Under the pieces are notes generated by a model. It was not told where the DNA came from, searched no databases, and worked only from the letters and a program-made list of their open reading frames with translations. This document shows, piece after piece, positions 22,345-31,400 of a stretch of 64,000 bases of DNA; position 1 is the first letter of the stretch; each line of letters starts with the position of its first letter. A program made the translations under genes and the position numbers. The stretch is from Paramoeba atlantica (lineage: Eukaryota > Discosea), in NCBI GenBank assembly GCA_977017575.1, contig CDRNVI010000012.1, positions 806,001-870,000 on the forward strand. The letters run 5' to 3'.

Positions 22345-22800
22345 CTCCTTCTTTTTCCAAACGGAGCTGAAAAGGAGTTTCGGCGCTCGACGAATGATAA
22401 ACACACCAGCGTTTCGTGCACGTTTCGAAGCGTTGTCTGATCCTGCCAACGCCCTCCGCACTGCTACCTGCTTCGCTATCCAATGCAACCGCCTTCAGGT
22501 GACCGCAGGACTGTTTCGCGTGTCGCAATTCGCTCGCTTTCAAAGCGTCATACGAAAACTGGTCGAATTCCAAACGGAGCTGAAAAGGAGTTTCGGCGCT
22601 CGACGAATGATAAACGCACCAGCGTTTCGTGCGCGTTTCGAAGCGTTGTCTGATCCTGCCAACGCCCTCCGCACTGCCACCTGTTTCGCTATCCAATGCA
22701 ACCGCCTTCAGGTGACCGCAGGACTGTTTCGCGTGTCGCAATTCGCTCGCTTTCAAAACGTCATACGAAAACTGGTCGAATTCCAAACGGAGCTGAAGAA
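22345..22800. repeat. 213-bp tandem repeat, 2.1 copies
   Basis: The start AAACGGAGCTGAAAAGGAG occurs at 22359 and 22572, with a partial third copy at 22785; the period is exactly 213 bp (71 codons). Copies differ by only a few bases. Frames stay open on both strands (about 200 codons on the minus strand, about 165 on the plus), which the period explains without needing a gene. The motif GTTATATTCTGTTCC flanks the region at about 21646 and 22817. Confidence 0.85.
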
Positions 22801-22989
22801 GTAGTGGAACAGTCGTTATATTCTGTTCCACCACCAGGGATGACTCACGCTAGGGTGTGTGGAGCTTGCGAGGCTCTCTCACCAGCGGGGCTCACAATGG
22901 AGCTCGACCAGTGCCCTTCACAATTTAAATTTTTGCATATGGAGACTACCCTAGTTTCTTGGCGTCTTGTTTTGCTGACACCGGGTAGC

Positions 22990-23250
22990 TCCACACAAGG
23001 GGCCGGGGAGGGGAACGGCGACTGGGGGGACGGAGAAAGGGCCGGCGAAGCGGGGACGAAAGAAGGCGGCGAAAACGGGGCGGAAATTGTGGCGGCAAAG
23101 GGAGCGGCGGAAGGGGAGGCGGGGCGAGAGGCGGGGCGGGTGGCGTGGTGAGAGCTTGGCGGTTGGCGCGGCGGGAGCGCGGCGGTTGGCGCGGCGGGGG
23201 CGCGGCGGGAGCGCGGCGGGTGGCGCGGCGGGAGCGCGGTGGGAGCTGGA
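22990..23250. repeat. GC-rich G-strand minisatellite
   Basis: Imperfect units of the type GGCGCGGCGGGAGCGCGGC are densest at 23140-23245, preceded by GGGGAGG-type units. It is strongly G-rich on the + strand. The open frames here are low-complexity by-products. Confidence 0.75.
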
Positions 23251-23278
23251 GTTGTCTGTCACCTTTTCTTGAAAAGTA

Positions 23279-23297
23279 GCGACAGATAACTAGGGGG
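23279..23297 (+). repeat. GACAGATAACTAGGGGGG motif copy
   Basis: GCGACAGATAACTAGGGGG is preceded by an inverted partner TTGTCTGTCACC at about 23252-23263. The same motif recurs near 60713-60812 and 63522-63570. Confidence 0.7.
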
Positions 23298-23299
23298 GG

Positions 23300-23693
23300 T
23301 GCAGTATAAAATTAACTAGCGGGGGTGTACCTTGGTTCCGTATCCCAGCTTTTTCGACTCACGCTAAAACCGTGACGCCGGAAAAATCACTTAAGCAAGC
23401 CCCTTAAGTGGGAAGCACCCTGAGCTGTAGATAGGTGAGGGAGATACGGAGTATCTAACTCACTTACTAAGGTTAATTCAAAAAATTGAAAATGCCCTTC
23501 AAAGAAGCGAAAGATCGAGAATTTTCAAAATTCCGAAACGTAGCAGTAGGTCATTAGATGAACTCTTTAATACTGGAAAAATCATCTAAAACAACCTTAT
23601 TTCTCAAATTTTAGAACACTTTTGGTAAAAAAAAAGTGCGTGTGCAAAGGTCTGCGATACGACAAACTGGTTGACTAAGAAGAGTCCTTTGAG
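23300..23693. other. Intergenic, no gene seen
   Basis: It contains a block beginning GGTTAATTCAAAAAATTGAA (about 23471-23506) that recurs near 48553-48590. No RNA gene or coding frame could be supported. Confidence 0.5.
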
Positions 23694-24198
23694 TACAGTA
23701 AAAGTCACTATTCTGAGAGTCACTAAAAATGAGAATCGGGCTGTCAACGTTCAATTGGTAAAAATGAGAATGCAATGGTAAAATGAGAATGGGGCTTTAA
23801 CTTCTGATGTCAACGTTCAACTCGAATATAATCCGAAAAATGAGAATACAAAAAAAAACTTTTTTGAAGTGATATACAAGTATAGTATACACAATATAAG
23901 TCTTCTTCTTCCTCTTCTTGTATCGCCCTTTAAATAATGCTCACTCCAAACCACGGCCCCTCCCACGGTCCCCACGTCAAAGTCTTCGACGGATCGGGAG
24001 CAGGAGCAAGCATAGAGACGCCGTCCGATCTCCCAGGCGAACATATCCCTTTTCCTATGCCACGCCCTTGGTATAGCCCAGTGCTTTGCAGGAGCCTGGA
24101 CCCCGTTCGCGTCGGAGGGCGGAACGGCTTGCTGGAGCTTCACGCCCACGGAGGGACTGATAGCTGACTCGGGGTGGTCGGCCGAGTTAGTCCGGTGT

Positions 24199-24237
24199 AA
24201 CCTCCGTAGAGGGTGCATCGAAGCCAACCCGGGACCA
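24199..24237 (+). other. 2A-like ribosome-skipping motif upstream of LINE-F ORF
   Basis: In the same frame as the main ORF the translation is NLRRGCIEANPGP, followed by RRAKRKN. The 2A consensus is D(V/I)ExNPGP, often preceded by leucines and glycine. Here IEANPGP fits but the usual Asp is Cys. 2A motifs near the N-terminus are known in trypanosome L1Tc/ingi LINEs. Activity with Cys is uncertain. Confidence 0.55.
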
Positions 24238-24297
24238 CGCCGCGCAAAACGGAAGAATAAAACGCCCAAATCCTCCGGCCCCGCGGACAGTAACCCC

Positions 24298-27200
24298 GTG
24301 AACGTAACGGGACAGACGAGCACACAAACCGAGGACACCCCTACCCCACTACCCGACCCCCACATTACAGACCCCATTCCCACACCCCCGCATCAGGGGG
24401 GGGCCAAGCGGGATGCCAGCGAGGATTGCGCCGAGGCTGGCAGCCTCAGAGCGGGCCCGTATCCAAAATCCCATTGTAATGGGGGGCCCAACCCGACACC
24501 CCACAGCTTTTCATCGGGCCCTAAGTCCACAACCCCTGTTCTGGGGGGGGCCATGCCGGATGCCAGCGAGGATTGCGCCGAGGCTGGCAGCCTCAGAGCG
24601 GGCCCGTATCCAAAATCCCATTGTAATGGGGGGCCCACCCCGACACCCAACAGCTTTTCATCGGGCCCTAAGTCCACAACCCTTGTTCTGGGGGGGGCCA
24701 TGCCGGATGCCAGCGAGGATTGCGCCGAGGCTGGCAGCCTCAGAGCGGGCCCGTATCCAAAATCCCATTGTAATGGGGGGCCCACCCCGACACCCAACAG
24801 CTTTTCATCGGGCCCTAAGTCCACAACCCCTGTTCTGGGGGGGGCCATGCCGGGTGCCAGCGAGGATTGCGCCGAGGCTGGCAGCCTCAGAGCGGGCCCG
24901 TATCCAAAATCCCATTGTAATGGGGGGCCCACCCCGACACCCAACAGCTTTTCATCGGGCCCTAAGTCCACAACCCTTGTTCTGGGGGGGGCCATGCCGG
25001 ATGCCAGCGAGGATTGCGCCGAGGCTGGCAGCCTCAGAGCGGGCCCGTATCCAAAATCCCATTGTAATGGGGGGCCCATCCCGACACCCCACAGCTTTTC
25101 ATCGGGCCCTAAGTCCACAACCCTTGTTCTGGGGGGGGCCATGCCGGATGCCAGCGAGGATTGCGCCGAGGCTGGCAGCCTCAGAGCGGGCCCGTATCCA
25201 AAATCCCATTGTAATGGGGGGCCCACCCCGACACCCAACAGCTTTTCATCGGGCCCTAAGTCCACAACCCCTGTTCTGGGGGGGGCCATGCCGGGTGCCA
25301 GCGAGGATTGCGCCGAGGCTGGCAGCCTCAGAGCGGGCCCGTATCCAAAATCCCATTGTAATGGGGGGCCCACCCCGACACCCAACAGCTTTTCATCGGG
25401 CCCTAAGTCCACAACCCTTGTTCTGGGGGGGGCCATGCCGGATGCCAGCGAGGATTGCGCCGAGGCTGGCAGCCTCAGAGCGGGCCCGTATCCAAAATCC
25501 CATTGTAATGGGGGGCCCATCCCGACACCCCACAGCTTTTCATCGGGCCCTAAGTCCACAACCCCTGTTCTGGGGGGGGCCATGCCGGACGCCAGCGAGG
25601 ATCGCGCCGAGGCTGGCAGCTGCAGAGCTGGCCCGTATCCAGAATCCCATTGTAATGGGGGGCCAACCCCGCACTCTCACGGGACCCTGATCGAGCACAT
25701 CGCGGCGGCCGCCAATGTGCCCAAAACTTCTCAGCGGACGACGGGACAGGGGGGGACATCGGAGGTGGGGGGAGTGTCTTCCACCACACGAAACAAGCAA
25801 TCCACCCCGACAACCCAGGGCGCTCCAGTTGAGGTGCGTGGACAAGCCCCTTCCCCCGAAAATTTAGCAGAGCTCCTGGGGAGGGGGTCCTTACGTAAAC
25901 TGTACGCACTCCAATACCCGGCTTGGAAGGAATACACTGCCGGTGTATGCCACGATTTTATTAATAAGTCGGTGGAGGGCAAGGTCGAGATAGCCTGGAA
26001 CCTCCTCCTCGCCGTTAAACGTTTCCTTTTCCTCCCCGAGGACAAGCTGTCGCAACGCCAGCTAGCGCGCGAACTTAGAATGCGCGCCCATTTAGAGGGT
26101 TCGGAGACCTTGGCTCCATCCCCGAGTCAGGCCAACGGCCCCCCGTGGTCTGTCAAAAAACGGGTCGAGGAATTGTGCAGGGCGGGTTGCTTCTCCAGGG
26201 CGGCCAAAACGATGGAGGCGCCCCTCAATCCTCCGGCCAACCCCACGGCGGCCCTAGAACAGGCAAAACGTCTACACCCCACAGGCGGGCCCTACACTGC
26301 GGGGAAATTCAGGTACAACAGGGACCGACACGGAACCCTACCCTCCCCCGCCGATGTGGCCAGGAAGGCTCAAATCCTGGCCCCTATCCGCGCCCCCGGA
26401 CCTACGGGATGGACCAAGGAACTGCTTGTCCCAGTCCTCATGGAAGATGGACCCCGCGAGTGTATCACGTGGATAATCCACGGGATAATGACCAACTCCC
26501 TCCCCCCCTCAATGAGGGAACTTCTCACGGGGGCGTCCTTAAAACTATTCACCAAACCGGACTCCCCGGCGGGGCACCACTCTTCCTACAGGCCCATCGC
26601 CATGGGAGAGTGCATCCTCAAGGTGGCGGGGCTCCTTGCCCTGGAGAAAATCCGGGAACATCTCCCCACTTACTTTCAGGGCATCCAGTTTGGAGCCCAA
26701 TACACGCAGGGGTGTGAGCACATAATTTATAATGTGCGACAGCACTTCAGGGACAGGCCGAAGGAGGTCATCGTGGCGGCAGACCTCGAGAACGCCTTTA
26801 ATAGCATCTCACGGTCGGCAATTTTTAGGGCGGTAAGGGGGGATCCGAAACTCCTCCCCATTGAGGGCATCACCCTGTTCAGCTACGGCACCACCAGTAC
26901 CCTTCACCTTGGGGAAGGCCAATGCATCACGAGCTCAAGGGGGGTCAAGCAGGGCGACCCCATGGCTCCCATCCTATTTGCCATAGGGATCCAGGGGGCA
27001 ATCGCCAGAGTGGCGGCCAACTTCACAGGCACGCTGAAGGTCTGGGCGTACCTGGATGACGTCACCTTTGCTGGTGAACCCAAGGTTTGCGCGGAAGCCC
27101 TAGAGGCCCTCCGCGAGGAGCTGAAGCATCTTGGGCTACGGTTAAATACTGCTAAATGCAAAGTAGCTACCAGACGCGAGGACCTCTTCTCCGAGTTCTC

Positions 27201-28413
27201 CGGATCTCGCATGGTCCACTCCCCCGGGGGGGTCAAACTACTGGGGGCCTTCATCGGGGTGTCGGAGGCTAGGGAGGAAGAATGGGTGCTTTCCAAGGCC
27301 CCCAAGGTAATCTCCTTCCTGGGGAAACTCAAGGACATTAGCAGGCAATGCGCCTTGCCCCTTTTAAGACTCTGTGGGAGTCCTCGATGGAACTACATCG
27401 TAAGGACCCACGACCCCCCGGTCACTAAAGTGGCCAATACCCAGGTCGACAAAGCCGTCCTGGCATGTGCTGAGGCCTTGCTCGGGGGGATGGGCTCCTT
27501 GGGAAAAACGCCGTTCTCCAATAACCTTTTCACGGCAGATTTCCTGGGGACCATCCCCTTCGCGCACAAGGCGGAAGACATGCAGGCCAAGGCGAAGAAC
27601 GCCCTACAGGGCCGACCCCAAGGCATGTCAGCCAAGGAACAGCGGCGCAACCTCTGTGAGGCCGCGTTGGGGAAAGCCCCGACGGCCACCCAACTGGTCT
27701 GCATGCGACAGACCCAGAACATTCACTCCACTAAGTGGATGAACGCATGGCCCAACAGGCCGGAGTATTACATGCGGGACCCGCAGTGGGAGACTGCGGC
27801 CCGTCTCCGGTACTTGGTCGCCCCCACCTCGGAACCTGAGCTCCAGTGCGTGTGCGGTGCAACCCTCCGCAATGAGGAGTTTTGCGTACACGCACTGGAT
27901 TGCAAAAAGGTTAAGGGGAAGACCCAGGCCTCCCGCCACAAGGAGGTCAAGGAAACCTTTCGAAACCTTCTTGTGCAGTATGGTTTCAAACCGGACCTAC
28001 ACGAACCGAGGTTCGACAATGGACGGGGGCCCGACATATGCTTCCAGCTGGGACGGAAGACTGCCCTAGTTGATGTCACCGTGGTGAACCCACTGGCCCC
28101 GTCCTACGTGGAGAAGGAGGCCGCAGAGCCCTCTCATACCCTGAGGATGGCAGAGGCCAACAAGCGGCGCTCACACGATGAGATGGCGACCGCCCGAGGG
28201 ATGGAATTTTACCCCTTGGCATTCACCACGTATGGGATCCCGGGCCCAGAGACTTTGAACTTCCTAACCAAGGTGGCCCGGGCTCACTCATCCGACAAGA
28301 ACGGATGCATGTCCCACCTTCTGATGGCCATAGGGGTGGCCATCCAGAAAGGTAATGCCCAGATTGTACAGGCGGCAGTACAGGACTGGTACCGCCGCGG
28401 GGTACGAGGCTAG
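24298..28413 (+). CDS. LINE-F polyprotein: repeats, RT, CCHC, PD-(D/E)XK endonuclease
   Basis: The first about 460 residues are nine 49-residue repeats (GGAMPDASEDCAEAGSLRAG type). A linker follows, then RT: motif A AADLENAFNSISR (about residue 827), motif B GVKQGDPMAP, and motif C AYLDDV (about 917). Next come a thumb region, a CCHC-type knuckle CVCGATLRNEEFCVHALDC (about 1183) and the endonuclease RGPDICFQ...ALVDVTVVNPLAP (about 1243-1265), ending VRG-TAG. The enzyme would nick target DNA and reverse-transcribe its own RNA there. The start is uncertain: 24298 is GTG, and the frame is open upstream to 24016 without an ATG. A 76-codon ATG frame at 23937, in another phase, may be the original leader. 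Confidence 0.85.
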   Translation: MNVTGQTSTQTEDTPTPLPDPHITDPIPTPPHQGGAKRDASEDCAEAGSLRAGPYPKSHCNGGPNPTPHSFSSGPKSTTPVLGGAMPDASEDCAEAGSLRAGPYPKSHCNGGPTPTPNSFSSGPKSTTLVLGGAMPDASEDCAEAGSLRAGPYPKSHCNGGPTPTPNSFSSGPKSTTPVLGGAMPGASEDCAEAGSLRAGPYPKSHCNGGPTPTPNSFSSGPKSTTLVLGGAMPDASEDCAEAGSLRAGPYPKSHCNGGPIPTPHSFSSGPKSTTLVLGGAMPDASEDCAEAGSLRAGPYPKSHCNGGPTPTPNSFSSGPKSTTPVLGGAMPGASEDCAEAGSLRAGPYPKSHCNGGPTPTPNSFSSGPKSTTLVLGGAMPDASEDCAEAGSLRAGPYPKSHCNGGPIPTPHSFSSGPKSTTPVLGGAMPDASEDRAEAGSCRAGPYPESHCNGGPTPHSHGTLIEHIAAAANVPKTSQRTTGQGGTSEVGGVSSTTRNKQSTPTTQGAPVEVRGQAPSPENLAELLGRGSLRKLYALQYPAWKEYTAGVCHDFINKSVEGKVEIAWNLLLAVKRFLFLPEDKLSQRQLARELRMRAHLEGSETLAPSPSQANGPPWSVKKRVEELCRAGCFSRAAKTMEAPLNPPANPTAALEQAKRLHPTGGPYTAGKFRYNRDRHGTLPSPADVARKAQILAPIRAPGPTGWTKELLVPVLMEDGPRECITWIIHGIMTNSLPPSMRELLTGASLKLFTKPDSPAGHHSSYRPIAMGECILKVAGLLALEKIREHLPTYFQGIQFGAQYTQGCEHIIYNVRQHFRDRPKEVIVAADLENAFNSISRSAIFRAVRGDPKLLPIEGITLFSYGTTSTLHLGEGQCITSSRGVKQGDPMAPILFAIGIQGAIARVAANFTGTLKVWAYLDDVTFAGEPKVCAEALEALREELKHLGLRLNTAKCKVATRREDLFSEFSGSRMVHSPGGVKLLGAFIGVSEAREEEWVLSKAPKVISFLGKLKDISRQCALPLLRLCGSPRWNYIVRTHDPPVTKVANTQVDKAVLACAEALLGGMGSLGKTPFSNNLFTADFLGTIPFAHKAEDMQAKAKNALQGRPQGMSAKEQRRNLCEAALGKAPTATQLVCMRQTQNIHSTKWMNAWPNRPEYYMRDPQWETAARLRYLVAPTSEPELQCVCGATLRNEEFCVHALDCKKVKGKTQASRHKEVKETFRNLLVQYGFKPDLHEPRFDNGRGPDICFQLGRKTALVDVTVVNPLAPSYVEKEAAEPSHTLRMAEANKRRSHDEMATARGMEFYPLAFTTYGIPGPETLNFLTKVARAHSSDKNGCMSHLLMAIGVAIQKGNAQIVQAAVQDWYRRGVRG
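24398..25680 (+). repeat. 147-bp tandem repeat, about nine copies, inside LINE-F
   Basis: The unit start recurs at 24406, 24553, 24700, 24847, 24994, 25141, 25288, 25435 and 25582: exactly 147 bp (49 codons). Variants (TPVL or TLVL; AMPD or AMPG; PNS or PHS) repeat with a three-unit period (441 bp), so copies 3-5 and 6-8 form a higher-order duplication. Long frames are open in two + phases and on the minus strand as by-products. Confidence 0.95.
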
Positions 28414-28451
28414 CTGGGCGATGGGATTAGGGAAAAAAAAAAAAAAAAAAA

Positions 28452-28489
28452 AACTTTAACGATAAAGATACTGTTTCTGTACCTTGTTG
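28452..28489 (+). other. Spliced-leader-like sequence at the 5' end of LINE-G
   Basis: This 38-bp block starts AACTTTAACGATAAA, holds GATACTGTTTCTGTAC and ends CTTGTTG. As I recall them, the T. cruzi leader is 39 nt, starts AACTAACG, holds GATACAGTTTCTGTAC and ends ATTG; the diplonemid leader has AACGAT near its start and the same core. Length, ends and core agree. It follows the LINE-F A tail directly and is followed by AATTATTTTCC, not GT, so it looks like leader already joined to an mRNA. Confidence 0.65.
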
Positions 28490-31400
28490 AATTATTTTCC
28501 TTTTCTTTACCCTAAGCCATTCTTTCTTTTCATGGTACTGACACGTTCTAAGGAAAAGAAAGACTCAAACTTCGATCGCGAGGCGGAGGCACACAAGCTC
28601 GTCTCCTGGGATCAATTCGCTGCGAACAAAGACCTCATTGAAGGCGCCAGCACCTATGATGAGAACTTATACACGACGCCACTTCCAACGGACCCTTCAC
28701 CCGAATCTTTGCGACAGGCCGACGAAATCTCGATGATCATCGAAAGCTCCATAGAAGGCGAAACACCTGACACTGGGCACCACCAGACATGTACCGAAGA
28801 AGAACTTTTCTGTAGGGTGCAACCATCCGAGCATTCCGAATTTTAATTTTCCGGAGCGGATTCTCTCTCACCCAGCCAACAAAAATCCACAAACAAGGCT
28901 GTGAAAGAGAAGTTCGAGCGCCATTTTCGGACGTCCAACCGTAACGCGTACAATTGTGAAACCGAAAAGATGTTTTTTCCTGATCTTACGCCTCGAGAGC
29001 TTAGCTTCTCTGTGTCCGGACATAATAAAGGTCGGAAAAAGAAGAAGAGTCCCAAGAAATCCTCCCACTTTCAAGCGAAACACGATTCGGCAAGCGATAG
29101 CAGCGATGGGGCAGCCACAGATACAGCAGTAGGCCAAGTCCCCTACTCCCCGGAAGGTAAGCGCAAACGCCACGATCAAAGCTCCCGAAGAGCCTCAACT
29201 CAACCAGTCTCGACAGAACGGTCACACATACAAAACAAGGTACGGGAATGCCCTGCTGAAGGCTGCACATGGAAGACCGAGCCACACGGAGGTCAATGGA
29301 GGGCATTCTACAATCACGTTCACCACAGACACGGAGACAACGTTTCAGACACCTGGTGGAATGGGGAGGGGCGTTTCCGGTGCAAGAATTGTAACAAGCA
29401 CTACGAATTAAACAAACAAGATTCTCACGCCAAAAAATGCCCGTTCCGCAGCTCCTCAATGCCAGCCCAACCGCTACATCCATCGAATAGCGATACGCTA
29501 TCCCAGAAGACTACACCGGTCCGCAGCACACCGCCAACAGGCATTACAACATCCCCACAGACAGTAATCATTTCGGGAGATCCATCTCTTAATGCGAATG
29601 AACAGTCGCATTCGACGATGGATATTGACGTCTCCTTACCGGCCTTGTCTTCGGTGTGTGCATCGCCTATTATCACAAGCAAACACATCCCAAATTGCTG
29701 CAAGGCGGAATGGTCTCGAGTGTTTACCTCATGCTTGAATGCAGCCATGCTGGATAACACGTTGGAGGCTTGGACCCGCCTCGCTATGCTTCCTAAATGC
29801 GTACTCCCAGCCCCACACCGGGGCGGTAGCGGGAACAAAACCTCTTATGCGTCTTTCGTTCGTAAAAGCCTAGCTAGATGGAACCAACAAGAGTATTCGT
29901 CCCTCTGGAGCGACGCCATATCCAGTCTACGGCGCAAACGCAAACCCCAGACCCAGGCATCCAGTTTAGAGGAAGACGAAAAAAGGGCAGCACTACGAGC
30001 TGAGCGACTCGTTCGAGACAGAGAACTGTCACGTGCCATGACAGCACTGACCTCCGAACCACTCGCTCCCAACGACGACGCCACATACGCCAAACTTGTA
30101 AGCAAACATCCCTCGCGACTAGCGGAAGAACGCCCGAATATTCAACCTTCCCCCCTCCCCGTGATTCCGCTAAAGGCCACAGAAGAAGACATAACCGCGG
30201 CTCTCTCAAGCTTCCACCGTGGCTCCTCCGGTGGGGCATTTGGCCTCCGGCCCGAGCACGTGCAAATTGCAACGGAATACCACAACGACGAACGCACAAA
30301 CCCCTTGGGAACACTTACGAAGTTTACGAACCATCTCCTTTCCGGGAGAGCTCCGGAGGAGGTCCAGCCATACTTCGCCGGAGGACGATTGTGCGCACTT
30401 CATAAGGGGGAGCACGATGTACGACCCATTGCTGCTGGAGAAACTCTCCGGCGCCTGGCAAGCAAAGTTGCATGTCTTTCCGTCAAAGAAAAAGCCCGAA
30501 AGCTCTTTAGTGGGCATCAGTTTGGTGTTGCCATACCAGCAGGGATCGACCGGGTCATACATTTGTGTCGTCTAACGATGGCGGAACACTGTGCCGACGA
30601 GGACTTTGTTTTCTGCAAAGTTGACCTCCGGAATGCATTCAATCACGTGTCGCGTAACTGTTTTATTTCGCTTACACGCAAACATTTTCCCGAACTCAGC
30701 GCCTTTGTCGAATGGTGCTACGCCACCGACAGTAGTCTCACGTTCGGGGATCGAACAGTCACCTCCTCCGAAGGCGTCCAACAGGGAGATCCACTAGGTC
30801 CCTTCCTATTCTCCTTGGTAATGCAACAAGTATACCTAAAGATCCATGATGCGGCCCCAAAACTAGACTTAAACATGTGGTATCTGGACGACGGAATTCT
30901 TTCGGGAAGATCTTCAGATGTAAGGCACGCGCTCGACGTAATTGCCATCGAAGGTCCCAAATGGGGATTACATCTTAACTCCTCTAAATGCGAACTCATT
31001 ACCAATCCTGCGGCCTCGGATCGACTAGATCTCTTCCCAGATATTCCGGGTCTAAACAAGAAGTCGGAAGGCAACCTTGACATCCTAGGCAGCCCCATCG
31101 GATCCACGCCCCACTGTCGCCGATACCTTATAGACAACGCGGTCAGCCTAGCTGAGGAGTCCCTTGACGCGATCGAAAAGCTGGAAGATCCACAGGTAGC
31201 CTTATCTCTCATCCGTCATTGTACCGGATTCTGTCAAATGGTGCATACACTTCGAACTACACCCGCAACAGAGCTACAGGACCTCTGCCAACGCCTAGAT
31301 AATGCAGTCCAGCACGCAGCAGAGCGTTTCGTTGGTCCCTTGAGTGGCGCTGCTCGACGACAGGCGCAACGTGACAAGAGGTATGGGGGGTTTGGACTGC

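Larger units (their letters stand above)
24016..28453 (+). mobile_element. LINE-F, long RLE-type LINE with uninterrupted main ORF
   Basis: The element has a leader with a 2A-like motif, a 1371-codon main frame and a tail of 21 A (28433-28453). The uninterrupted frame, clean tail and near-identical internal repeats suggest recent insertion. The 5' boundary is not defined; coding-like sequence starts by 24016 and the boundary could lie back to about 23860. Confidence 0.75.

Noticed and set aside
22226-22834. 202-codon minus-strand frame over the 213-bp repeat
   Set aside because: Explained by the frame-preserving tandem repeat; no domain, and the opposite strand is open too.
24393-25583. Long minus-strand frame (396 codons) and a second + phase frame (425 codons) over the LINE-F repeats
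   Set aside because: The 147-bp period is a multiple of three, so one open unit opens the whole array. The real frame continues into the RT.
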